In this document: piece by piece, positions 1 to 4,709 of the stretch
Numbering within the stretch: the stretch's first letter is position 1
Layout: every line of letters begins with the position of its first letter
Source: Nitrosopumilaceae archaeon
GTDB lineage: Archaea; Thermoproteota; Nitrososphaeria; Nitrososphaerales; Nitrosopumilaceae
Length of the DNA stretch: 5,033 bases
Reading direction: 5' to 3'
Assembly: GCA_007571225.1 (NCBI GenBank)
Contig: RKRU01000106.1
Location: 1-5,033 of the forward strand
Translations under genes and position numbers: made by a program
Notes under the pieces: generated by a model
Told to the model about the DNA's origin: nothing
What the model saw: only the letters and a program-made list of their open reading frames with translations
Databases searched by the model: none

Positions 1-127
1 GCCGAGCTGCGCCCAGCTGAATGCAGTTCAATTCGGCCGCGGCGCCCCGTGTCCTACGCCCCCCGCCACAGAATCCGACCGGATCACCCCCGCACAGCCA
101 CATCCGTTTTTGAAAAAACAGCCAACA
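1..127. other. GC-rich left flank without a supportable gene
   Basis: By hand count the first 60 bases are about 70% GC, and the composition drops sharply near base 110, where T and A runs begin. Plus-strand frame 2 stays open from the window edge to a TAA at 221-223, and frame 1 to a TAA at 157-159. Both translations are Pro/Arg-rich, match no family I recognise, and run into the repeat. They could be the tail of an upstream gene or chance openness in GC-rich DNA. I see no RNA gene here. The segment matters mainly as the chromosomal side of the left islet boundary. Confidence 0.4.
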
Positions 128-139
128 TACGTAATGTCT

Positions 140-220
140 ACTGTTTACGACCAGCGTAAACAATTTGCCAAATTTGTGCCTAGAATCGGTCATTCATGTA
201 TGGTAGACGTAAACAGTTAC
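140..220 (+). repeat. Left copy of the 81-bp direct repeat flanking the helicase islet
   Basis: This segment aligns without gaps to 2509-2589 with 72 of 81 identical bases. Nine differences are visible: one in the hairpin spacer (a150), t164, c187, five in the stretch 196-205, and a215. The copy contains GTTTACG (143-149) facing CGTAAAC (155-161) across a 5-nt spacer, then a conserved middle (TTGCCAAATTTGTGCC and on), and a third core, CGTAAAC, at 208-214. Just upstream the TACGTAA of 128-134 is also shared with the right copy, but here 6 extra bases (135-140) separate it from CTGTTTACG. The left copy is therefore the more degenerate at its outer edge. Confidence 0.93.
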
Positions 221-283
221 TAAGATGGCTTAACCTGTTACCGCGGAGATCTGATAGATGAGCATCCAAATCATACGAAAAAA

Positions 284-496
284 ATGGCTCAAAAGTGTCC
301 CAAAATATTGGGTCCACGTCACCTTGGTACTATGTACCTGATACTGGACTGTGGGTGGGATGCGATCTCTCCAAAGTTAGTGCGACCTAATTTCGGTACA
401 ATAGAGTCCCTAACGACAAAAGAGCTGGACAACGCCCGCCAAGTGTTACGATTAATATATGGAAAAGTACCTTTTTTCAATTATGATATGGACTAG
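284..496 (+). CDS. Hypothetical 70-residue protein upstream of the helicase
   Basis: This is an ATG-initiated frame of 70 codons ending at TAG. I recognise no family. The N-terminal part has two Cys and several Gly. The C-terminal half (roughly residues 43-60) reads like an amphipathic helix rich in Lys, Glu, Asp and Arg, followed by an aromatic tail (FFNY). There is no signal peptide or membrane segment and no Shine-Dalgarno; A-rich sequence precedes the ATG. The 3' end overlaps the helicase frame by 38 nt (start 459) or 14 nt (start 483), and runs into the first copy of the 37-bp duplication. The frame lies +1 relative to the helicase, so a one-base change in the T6 run at 472-477 would fuse the two. 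It could be a small partner protein, a lost N-terminal extension, or chance. Confidence 0.3.
   Translation: MAQKCPKILGPRHLGTMYLILDCGWDAISPKLVRPNFGTIESLTTKELDNARQVLRLIYGKVPFFNYDMD
452..460 (+). promoter_or_regulatory. Possible archaeal TATA box for the helicase
   Basis: TTAATATAT lies 23 to 31 bases upstream of the in-frame ATG at 483. An archaeal TATA box normally sits about 25-30 bases before the transcription start. Transcription would therefore begin close to 483 and give a leaderless message starting at that ATG. No Shine-Dalgarno precedes either candidate start, which agrees with leaderless initiation. This is inferred from spacing and composition only; the region is AT-rich, so a chance match is quite possible. 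Confidence 0.3.
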
Positions 497-1544
497 GGAT
501 GAACCGGATGAAGAATTTGATAGTGAAAACACCCACAATCACACAGCGACCAGACGACAGTTATGGACTAGGGATGAACAGGATGAAGAATTTGATAGAC
601 ATGTAGAAAAGATAGTAGAAGGTAAAAAAGATAGAATATTGATTATGGCCGGCCCGGGTACGGGCAAGTCGGCGATTTTAAAAAGACTTATAAAGAATTT
701 ACTGGGGGGGGGGCAGGCTCCTGAACGTATTCTTGCTGTAACGTTCACGCGAAATGCAGACGCAGATTTTAAAAAAACTCTTAAAAATTCTAATACTCCA
801 GGCTCTGAACGAATATGCGCTAGTACATTACATTCATACTGCTACTCGTTCTTAGAGAAAAATGCGCTCAAGGCCGGAACGCTTCGGCAAGGCGTGCAAG
901 CTAGCATGCACACCCTGCTGGACTTTGAAACAGAGGTTATGGTTGCTGATCTAGATGAACTGAACCCGAAATTTAGTAAATCCGAGTGTAAAAATTTAAT
1001 ACATAAGATTGAAGCGGATATACATCTAACGGATCTATATGAGAAATCATTTTCTTCTAGCCTGAATGAGTGGTTGTCTTTTCACAAAGCTAGTCACTTA
1101 AACCAACTTGTACCAGAGACATTGTGTCACTTGAAGAGTTCATCTTCTGACATACATACAAAATTTGATTACGTGATTGTTGATGAGTATCAAGATCTAA
1201 ATAGTGCCGGCCGAGAACTTGTTGAAATGATATCAAAAAGATCGAAGCTGATAGTTGCTGGAGACGCCAATCAATTGATTTATGGTTTCCGTTACGCTAA
1301 GCTGGATGGTATCGAAAATTTTCACAAGTATGGGCCACCAGAAAAAATATTCCTAGATATGTGTAACAGATCCAAGAGAAACATTGTAAGGGTGGCAAAT
1401 AACCTCATTGCTAAAAACGCTAAATCCGGTCAGGATTGTTTACCACTTTGTCCGAACGAGCTGGGTGGTACGATTCACATCATTCAGTGGGAAACACAAG
1501 AACAGGAATCCAAAGGCGTGTCCAGATATGTCAAACACCTCTGA
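459..1544 (+). CDS. N-terminal helicase fragment (motifs Q to IV) ending at TGA
   Basis: Read literally, translation from 459 stops after 361 residues. The product has the ATP-binding half of the motor, with Walker A and B, the sensor motif III and the start of domain 2A (motif IV). It lacks motifs V and VI. Motif VI supplies the arginine finger that completes the ATPase site, so this piece alone should not be an active helicase. It could still bind ATP, or pair with the C-terminal piece. The N-terminus carries the WTRDE(P/Q)DEEFD duplication, and a run of ten G bases (704-713) encodes three glycines between motifs I and Ia. Confidence 0.6.
   Translation: MEKYLFSIMIWTRDEPDEEFDSENTHNHTATRRQLWTRDEQDEEFDRHVEKIVEGKKDRILIMAGPGTGKSAILKRLIKNLLGGGQAPERILAVTFTRNADADFKKTLKNSNTPGSERICASTLHSYCYSFLEKNALKAGTLRQGVQASMHTLLDFETEVMVADLDELNPKFSKSECKNLIHKIEADIHLTDLYEKSFSSSLNEWLSFHKASHLNQLVPETLCHLKSSSSDIHTKFDYVIVDEYQDLNSAGRELVEMISKRSKLIVAGDANQLIYGFRYAKLDGIENFHKYGPPEKIFLDMCNRSKRNIVRVANNLIAKNAKSGQDCLPLCPNELGGTIHIIQWETQEQESKGVSRYVKHL
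487..523 (+). repeat. First copy of a 37-bp in-frame duplication at the helicase N-terminus
   Basis: This segment matches 562-598 at 36 of 37 positions, exactly 75 nt (25 codons) upstream. The only difference is C505 against A580, which makes this copy encode Pro (WTRDEPDEEFD) where the second has Gln. The sequence between the two copies (SENTHNHTATRRQL) has no similarity to what follows the second copy, so only this part of a duplicated unit is recognisable. Confidence 0.95.
562..598 (+). repeat. Second copy of the 37-bp duplication, carrying the Q-motif glutamine
   Basis: This copy encodes WTRDEQDEEFD about 25 residues before Walker A. That is where superfamily 1 helicases keep the Q motif, whose glutamine contacts the adenine of ATP. 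It is therefore probably the functional copy, with the upstream copy (Pro in place of Gln) an extra. If so, the ancestral start may have lain near this copy. Confidence 0.95.
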
Positions 1545-2429
1545 GACAGTGGCGAATGTACGGAGGAGGAAATATTAATATTAACTCCTAAGAAGAAATA
1601 TACACGTCAAATATGTGAGGATATTGATTCCAAAGGAATTAAAATACACAACTATGGTGTAGAACTTTCCGACTCTGAACAGAAATCATTTACCTTACTG
1701 ACACTACTGGCCGATTGTGAAGATAGAGTGGCCCTTAGGTTGTGGTTTGAACTCAATAAGTCGACACCCCGATTTCAACACTACTACAAACTCCGCAAAT
1801 ACTGTGAGTCTAACAACAGATCCCCAAAGAGTGTACTGGATGATATGATCAACAACAAATTGACACTGCCCGACTTGGCTCCTCTGTTGGAGCCATATGG
1901 GGATCTGGTTAAGAAGCTTACATCACTCTCCAAGCTAAATCTGCACAATTTAATCGATGAATTGCTACCGAACAATAATCTGGATTATACTAGTTTAAGA
2001 AGAATTGCGAAAGATGCTCTTACGAAGGACATCGGTTTGAAAGAATTATATGATGAGATTAAGAAAGAGATTAAAGAACCAAAAATACTCGATGACAACT
2101 TTGTAAAAGTAATGACCCTGCACAAGTCCAAGGGGCTAAGTAGTAAGGTTGTAATCGTGACTGAGTGTGTTGAGGGAGAGATCCCTTACACCGCTAATTC
2201 CATAGCAAACGAATCCATTGAAGAGTCCCGCAGGTTATTTTACGTTGCACTTACACGTTGTACAGATACCTTGATTCTCTCCTATCCTGCCACGCACACG
2301 GGCATGAGGCGGACGAAGCCCCCGCCCGAAGATAACAAGGCACGTAAAAGTAGGTTTCTCGATGAACTGGGACCGGCTGCACCCGATCCAAAGAGTGGCA
2401 TTGAATGGCAAGCATCAGGATACACGTAG
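1545..2429 (+). CDS. C-terminal helicase fragment (motifs V and VI)
   Basis: This is the same reading frame immediately after the TGA, open to TAG at 2427-2429. The first plausible internal start is GTG at 1728, which would give 233 residues; there is no in-frame ATG between the stop and that codon and no convincing ribosome site. The fragment holds motif V (TLHKSKGL, residues 130-137 of the GTG form), motif VI (EESRRLFYVALTR, 165-177) and the closing SRFLDEL segment. The 61 codons between the TGA and the GTG read as normal protein, which argues that this was recently one gene and not two. Independent expression is doubtful. Confidence 0.5.
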   Translation, partial: DSGECTEEEILILTPKKKYTRQICEDIDSKGIKIHNYGVELSDSEQKSFTLLTLLADCEDRVALRLWFELNKSTPRFQHYYKLRKYCESNNRSPKSVLDDMINNKLTLPDLAPLLEPYGDLVKKLTSLSKLNLHNLIDELLPNNNLDYTSLRRIAKDALTKDIGLKELYDEIKKEIKEPKILDDNFVKVMTLHKSKGLSSKVVIVTECVEGEIPYTANSIANESIEESRRLFYVALTRCTDTLILSYPATHTGMRRTKPPPEDNKARKSRFLDELGPAAPDPKSGIEWQASGYT

Positions 2430-2431
2430 TG

Positions 2432-2464
2432 ACTCCTACTAACAGTTGTATATTTTCTAGGAGT
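2432..2464 (+). terminator. Weak stem-loop after the helicase, possible terminator
   Basis: ACTCCTA (2432-2438) pairs perfectly with TAGGAGT (2458-2464) around a 19-nt loop that contains TATTTTCT. It begins 3 nt after the helicase stop codon. Archaeal termination usually relies on T-rich tracts, and the T4 in the loop is weak. The right arm also looks like a ribosome site (TAGGAG) ahead of ATG 2468, which opens only a 13-codon frame ending at TAA 2507-2509, inside the edge of the right repeat. Either reading is tentative. Confidence 0.25.
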
Positions 2465-2508
2465 AATATGCCAAAAAACATACAAAAACCAACGAAGAGC
2501 ACTACGTA

Positions 2509-2589
2509 ACTGTTTACGTCCAGCGTAAACAACTTGCCAAATTTGTGCCTAGAATTGGTCATTCAGGCGTGGGGGACGTAAACGGTTAC
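2509..2589 (+). repeat. Right copy of the 81-bp direct repeat flanking the helicase islet
   Basis: This is the partner of 140-220, in the same orientation, 2369 bp downstream. Including three more bases on the left, it has near-perfect terminal inverted repeats: GTAACTGTTTACGTC (2506-2520) against the complement of GACGTAAACGGTTAC (2575-2589), 14 of 15 paired. Inside is the short inverted pair GTTTACG (2512-2518) and CGTAAAC (2524-2530) with spacer TCCAG. GC-rich sequence resumes immediately after 2589. Seven of the nine differences from the left copy would change an amino acid in the frame that is open through both, so the repeat looks conserved as DNA and not as protein. Confidence 0.93.
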
Positions 2590-2752
2590 CGGCGGCCTGC
2601 TGCGATCATGATGATGCCGAAAAGTTGCACAGGCCCCCAGTATACCTGAAAACGGTCAGGATACGCAGAAGACTGACATTTGTACATACGCGCATTTGTC
2701 GGCCGCACGCGAAATGCTTGTCTGTTTTATGCTGGCAGGCACACAGTGCTGT
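2590..2752. other. Convergent intergenic region between helicase islet and hisI
   Basis: GC-rich DNA resumes directly after the right repeat and continues to the hisI stop codon. No RNA gene or protein family is visible. The one structure is a small stem, CCTGA (2645-2649) with TCAGG (2656-2660), lying about 93 nt beyond the hisI stop on the minus strand. It has no adjoining T tract, so I would not call it a terminator. The his operon transcript presumably ends in this region. No hisE-like frame follows hisI here. Confidence 0.4.
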
Positions 2753-3103
2753 CTATAACCTGTTGTGAAAACACGCGCGCTCCCCCTTGTGGCAGGCAGG
2801 ACCTGCAGGCTCTACACTGTACAGTATGGCATCCGAATCACAGTCCACCAGAATCTCCTTTATGTGCTGGACGTTTCCAGACTCCTCCCCCTTCATCCAG
2901 AGCTTGTTGCGCGAGCGGCTGTAAAACCAAGACTTTCTTGTCTTTATTGCAAGGTCTAGCGACTTTCTGTTGCAGTATGCAAGGGTGAGTACCTCCTTGG
3001 TACTCGCATCCTGAACAATCACGGGTACCAGGCCCCCACCCTTCTCAAAATCGATCTCGTCTACACTCTGTACGGGCATGTGGTGGTGATGATTACCATA
3101 CAT
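2753..3103 (-). CDS. hisI: Phosphoribosyl-AMP cyclohydrolase
   Basis: This enzyme opens the adenine ring of phosphoribosyl-AMP to give ProFAR, the third step of histidine synthesis, in the cytoplasm. The 116-residue protein is a complete single-domain HisI. It has a DFEKGGGLVPVIVQD start, the W59/Y61 region (SWFYSRSR), GNVQHIKEI (77-84) and the metal site DCDSD (87-91). Cys88, Cys104 and Cys111 have the same 16- and 7-residue spacing as the zinc cysteines of characterised archaeal HisI. Asp87, 89 and 91 match its Mg site. ATG 3103 lies 1 nt after the hisF stop; a second ATG at residue 9 follows four natural histidines (HHHH, residues 5-8), so the true start could be either. No HisE domain is fused, as is usual in archaea, and hisE is not in this window. 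It is last in the visible operon. Confidence 0.95.
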   Translation of the reverse strand: MYGNHHHHMPVQSVDEIDFEKGGGLVPVIVQDASTKEVLTLAYCNRKSLDLAIKTRKSWFYSRSRNKLWMKGEESGNVQHIKEILVDCDSDAILYSVEPAGPACHKGERACFHNRL

Positions 3104-3104
3104 A

Positions 3105-3974
3105 TTATAACCTTACAGGGATGCCGCCTTCTTGTAGTACCTTCTTGACTCCTGTTACTCCGTGCGTGTGGTAGTGGAATATGGAGGCCGCAAGAGCGGC
3201 ATCCACATCGGTGGCCTCAAAGAGATCCACCATGTCTTCAGGACTGCCGCACCCGCCAGAGGCAATGACTGGTATGGATACTGCATCCACTATGGCCTTG
3301 GTCAGCGTGGTATCATAACCGTCCTTTGTCCCGTCCCTGTCTATGCTGGTAAGGAGTATCTCACCGGCTCCAAGACGCCTGGCCTCCTTTGCCCACAGTA
3401 CGGCATCAATGCTGGTACTCTGCTTTCCCCCCACAACATACACCTCAAACCAGAACCTCCGGCCGTCCGCATCCTCAAATATGGTCCTGCCCATTCTGGC
3501 GTCACTATCTTCACACCCACCACTGTCACCTCCACACCCACCACTGTCACCATCCCCATAATCAGAATAGTTCCTCTTTGCATCTATTGCCACCACCACG
3601 CACTGCCTGCCAAAGAGATCCATCATGTCAGTAATGATCGACTTGTTGCGCACGGCGCCGGTGTTTATCCCCACCTTGTCGGCGCCGCTGAGAAGTATGT
3701 CCCTAGCATCCTCAATGGCAGAGACTCCGCCGCCGACGGTAAACGGTATGTCTATTACCGAGGCTACGCTGCGGACCATCTCCTTTACGGTCTTGCGCCT
3801 CTCGTGTGATGCAGTTATGTCCAGAAACACAAGCTCGTCTGCTCCCTCGTCACTGTACCTCTCTGCAAGTTTCACGGGATCGCCTGCATCGGCTAGCGCC
3901 TCAAACTGCAGTCCTTTGACCACCCTACCGTTCTTTACGTCTAGGCACGGAATGATCCTCTTTGTCAGCGTCAC
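3105..3974 (-). CDS. hisF: Imidazole glycerol phosphate synthase, cyclase subunit, with insertion
   Basis: HisF is the (beta/alpha)8-barrel cyclase of IGP synthase. It combines ammonia delivered by HisH with PRFAR to give imidazole glycerol phosphate and AICAR. Catalytic Asp12 ([13 protein letters not shown]) and Asp131 (VVAIDAKR) are both present, as are phosphate-binding glycines VGGG (80-83), the TSIDRDGT segment, and ASGGCGS and ALAASIFH near the C-terminus. It starts with GTG at 3974-3972, overlapping the hisA TGA as GTGA, so translation is probably coupled. The length is 289 residues against roughly 250-255 for most HisF. The excess lies right after Asp131, at about residues 135-170, as an acidic Gly/Ser/Cys-rich segment containing [14 protein letters not shown]. 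The core resumes at [13 protein letters not shown]. The insertion is in frame and the protein otherwise looks intact. Confidence 0.96.
   Translation of the reverse strand: MTLTKRIIPCLDVKNGRVVKGLQFEALADAGDPVKLAERYSDEGADELVFLDITASHERRKTVKEMVRSVASVIDIPFTVGGGVSAIEDARDILLSGADKVGINTGAVRNKSIITDMMDLFGRQCVVVAIDAKRNYSDYGDGDSGGCGGDSGGCEDSDARMGRTIFEDADGRRFWFEVYVVGGKQSTSIDAVLWAKEARRLGAGEILLTSIDRDGTKDGYDTTLTKAIVDAVSIPVIASGGCGSPEDMVDLFEATDVDAALAASIFHYHTHGVTGVKKVLQEGGIPVRL
3510..3551 (-). repeat. 21-nt tandem repeat, two units, inside hisF
   Basis: Two adjacent 21-nt units (3551-3531 and 3530-3510 on the minus strand) share 19 identical consecutive bases, CACACCCACCACTGTCACC on the plus strand. They encode GDSGGCG and GDSGGCE, residues 142-155 of HisF. 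This is a clear tandem duplication of seven codons within the family-variable insertion, and such a unit can expand or contract by slippage without breaking the frame. Confidence 0.95.
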
Positions 3975-4705
3975 TGTGCAGCCTCCTTTCTAGCATCGGG
4001 TATGGTGATCCTACCATCGTACAGCGCCTTGCCCAATATGACTCCCCATGCCCCATGGTCCATTACAGAACGTATGTCGCCTGCTCTGGATATACCACCG
4101 CTTGCAATTATTCTTGCCCCATCCCCCCCAATCCTGCAGGCCTGTTCCAGATATCTAAGATCAGGTCCCTCCAAGGTACCGTCCTTGCTTACATTGGTGA
4201 GCAGAAATTCGGTGACGCCGCTCCCACCCGCAAGCGATTCTATGGCATCGCCCATTATAATCTCCGTGTCTGACTGCCAGCCGCGTGTTACAATCCTGCC
4301 GTCCCTGTGGTCTGCCGATACCACGACCCTCTCGTGCCCGATCTCGTCGATCAGTTTTGCGAGGGCGTCCCCGTCTGTAAAGGCCAGCGTTCCCACCACT
4401 ATACGGTCGGCGGTCCTTGATGCCTCTAGGGCCGACTCTACACTCCTCAGTCCCCCTGCAACCTGCACTGGAATCGAGACCGAGTCCAGTATGGATGATA
4501 TTGCATCCGTATTGCGTCCGGAACCCAGCGTGGCATCCAAGTCGACTATGTGCAGCATGTCCGCCCCGTTTGCCTCCCACCTGCGTGCGGTTCCGGCGGG
4601 ATCGCTGTTGTATACGGTCTTCTTTGTGGGATCACCCTTGTAGAGGCGCACTACGCGCCCTCCCATTATATCCACTGCGGGTATCACCATTATCTTGGAC
4701 ATCAT
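3971..4705 (-). CDS. hisA: ProFAR isomerase (phosphoribosylformimino-AICAR-P isomerase)
   Basis: HisA performs the Amadori rearrangement of ProFAR to PRFAR, the substrate of HisF-HisH. The 244-residue length is normal for this (beta/alpha)8 barrel. Visible signatures are PAVDIMGGRVVRL with catalytic Asp12, HIVDLDATLGSG (52-63), the phosphate-binding AGG (83-85) and ASGGIS (201-206), and VVVSADHRDG with the second catalytic Asp132. Two adjacent ATG codons open the frame at 4705, 4 nt after the hisH stop, and a third Met at residue 6 (MVIPAVDI) gives the N-terminus most typical of the family; any of these may be used. The TGA overlaps the hisF GTG. HisA is distinguished from the sister barrel HisF by PAVDI in place of PCLDV. 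Confidence 0.96.
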   Translation of the reverse strand: MMSKIMVIPAVDIMGGRVVRLYKGDPTKKTVYNSDPAGTARRWEANGADMLHIVDLDATLGSGRNTDAISSILDSVSIPVQVAGGLRSVESALEASRTADRIVVGTLAFTDGDALAKLIDEIGHERVVVSADHRDGRIVTRGWQSDTEIIMGDAIESLAGGSGVTEFLLTNVSKDGTLEGPDLRYLEQACRIGGDGARIIASGGISRAGDIRSVMDHGAWGVILGKALYDGRITIPDARKEAAQ

Positions 4706-4709
4706 ATGG

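Larger units (their letters stand above)
459..2429 (+). pseudogene. UvrD/Rep-type superfamily 1A DNA helicase, interrupted by one in-frame TGA
   Basis: This is a 3'-to-5' type DNA helicase of the UvrD/PcrA/Rep family, an ATP-driven motor that unwinds duplex DNA in repair or element replication. Counting from the ATG at 459, visible motifs in order are: Q-motif Gln41, Walker A AGPGTGKS (64-71, Lys70), motif Ia ILAVTFTR (91-98), Ib TLHSYCYSFL (123-132), motif II VDEYQD (241-246), III AGDANQLIYGF (267-277), IV with CNRS (302-305), V TLHKSKGL (553-560) and VI EESRRLFYVALTR (588-600). The tail SRFLDEL is typical of the family's C-terminus. The frame is open over 657 codons except TGA at codon 362 (1542-1544), which separates motif IV from V and VI. 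ATG 483 is an alternative start that better suits a leaderless message; TAA at 453-455 bars any start further upstream. At about 650 residues it is slightly short for UvrD. The AT-rich coding contrasts with the his genes and suggests transfer. One substitution from CGA, GGA or AGA would explain the stop; sequencing error or readthrough remain possible. Confidence 0.85.
140..2589. mobile_element. Putative integrated element: AT-rich helicase islet between direct repeats
   Basis: An AT-rich segment (sampled lines 33-35% GC) carrying one helicase gene is bracketed by two 81-bp direct repeats. It sits in GC-rich sequence (55-70% in sampled lines on both sides), and the composition changes coincide with the repeats. 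This is what an integrated element bounded by attL/attR-like sites, or a segment inserted by recombination between repeats, would look like. No integrase, transposase, relaxase or HUH nuclease is seen inside, so mobilisation would have to be supplied in trans. Alternatives are a remnant of a larger plasmid or virus, or two independently inserted short palindromic elements that happen to flank one gene. The helicase contains an in-frame stop, which suggests decay. Confidence 0.5.

Noticed and set aside
134..223. 29-codon frame through the left repeat, with the same frame open through the right repeat
   Set aside because: Seven of nine differences between the copies change the amino acid, which argues against selection on a protein. 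The inverted DNA cores explain the shared peptide.
2251..2562. Minus-strand 103-codon ORF with a hydrophobic stretch, starting inside the right repeat
   Set aside because: It is antisense to the helicase C-terminus, which has clear motif VI coding on the plus strand. The similar start seen on the minus strand of the left repeat (MT[D/N]SRHKFGKLFTL) merely reflects the DNA repeat and diverges immediately after.
140..2589. Helitron, IS91 or IS200/IS605-like element based on hairpins plus helicase
   Set aside because: Those elements need an HUH/Y1 transposase or Rep protein, and none is encoded here. The helicase is UvrD-type, not Pif1, and the hairpin is at both ends in the same orientation.
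140..2589. CRISPR array or defence cassette
   Set aside because: There are only two long repeats 2.4 kb apart, no spacers, and no Cas or nuclease domain in or beside the helicase. A nuclease partner, as in UvrD-based defence systems, is absent.
2645..2660. Stem CCTGA/TCAGG as his operon terminator
   Set aside because: The stem is only 5 bp, lies about 93 nt from the hisI stop, and has no adjacent T tract on the minus strand.
2680..2988. Plus-strand 102-codon ORF overlapping hisI
   Set aside because: Most of it is antisense to hisI, and the translation is Cys/Pro-rich without any recognised pattern.
3733..3748. GGTAAACGG inside hisF as a fourth copy of the repeat core
   Set aside because: It has an extra G within the CGTAAAC core, sits in conserved hisF coding (the FTVGGG region), and lacks any inverted partner.
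3162..3809. Plus-strand 215-codon ORF antisense to hisF
   Set aside because: hisF on the minus strand has all family motifs; this frame matches nothing and includes the repeat-derived Thr/Pro stretch.
4002..4643. Plus-strand 213-codon ORF
   Set aside because: It lies entirely antisense to hisA, has low-complexity Ser/Pro-rich translation, and is expected as a shadow of GC-rich coding.
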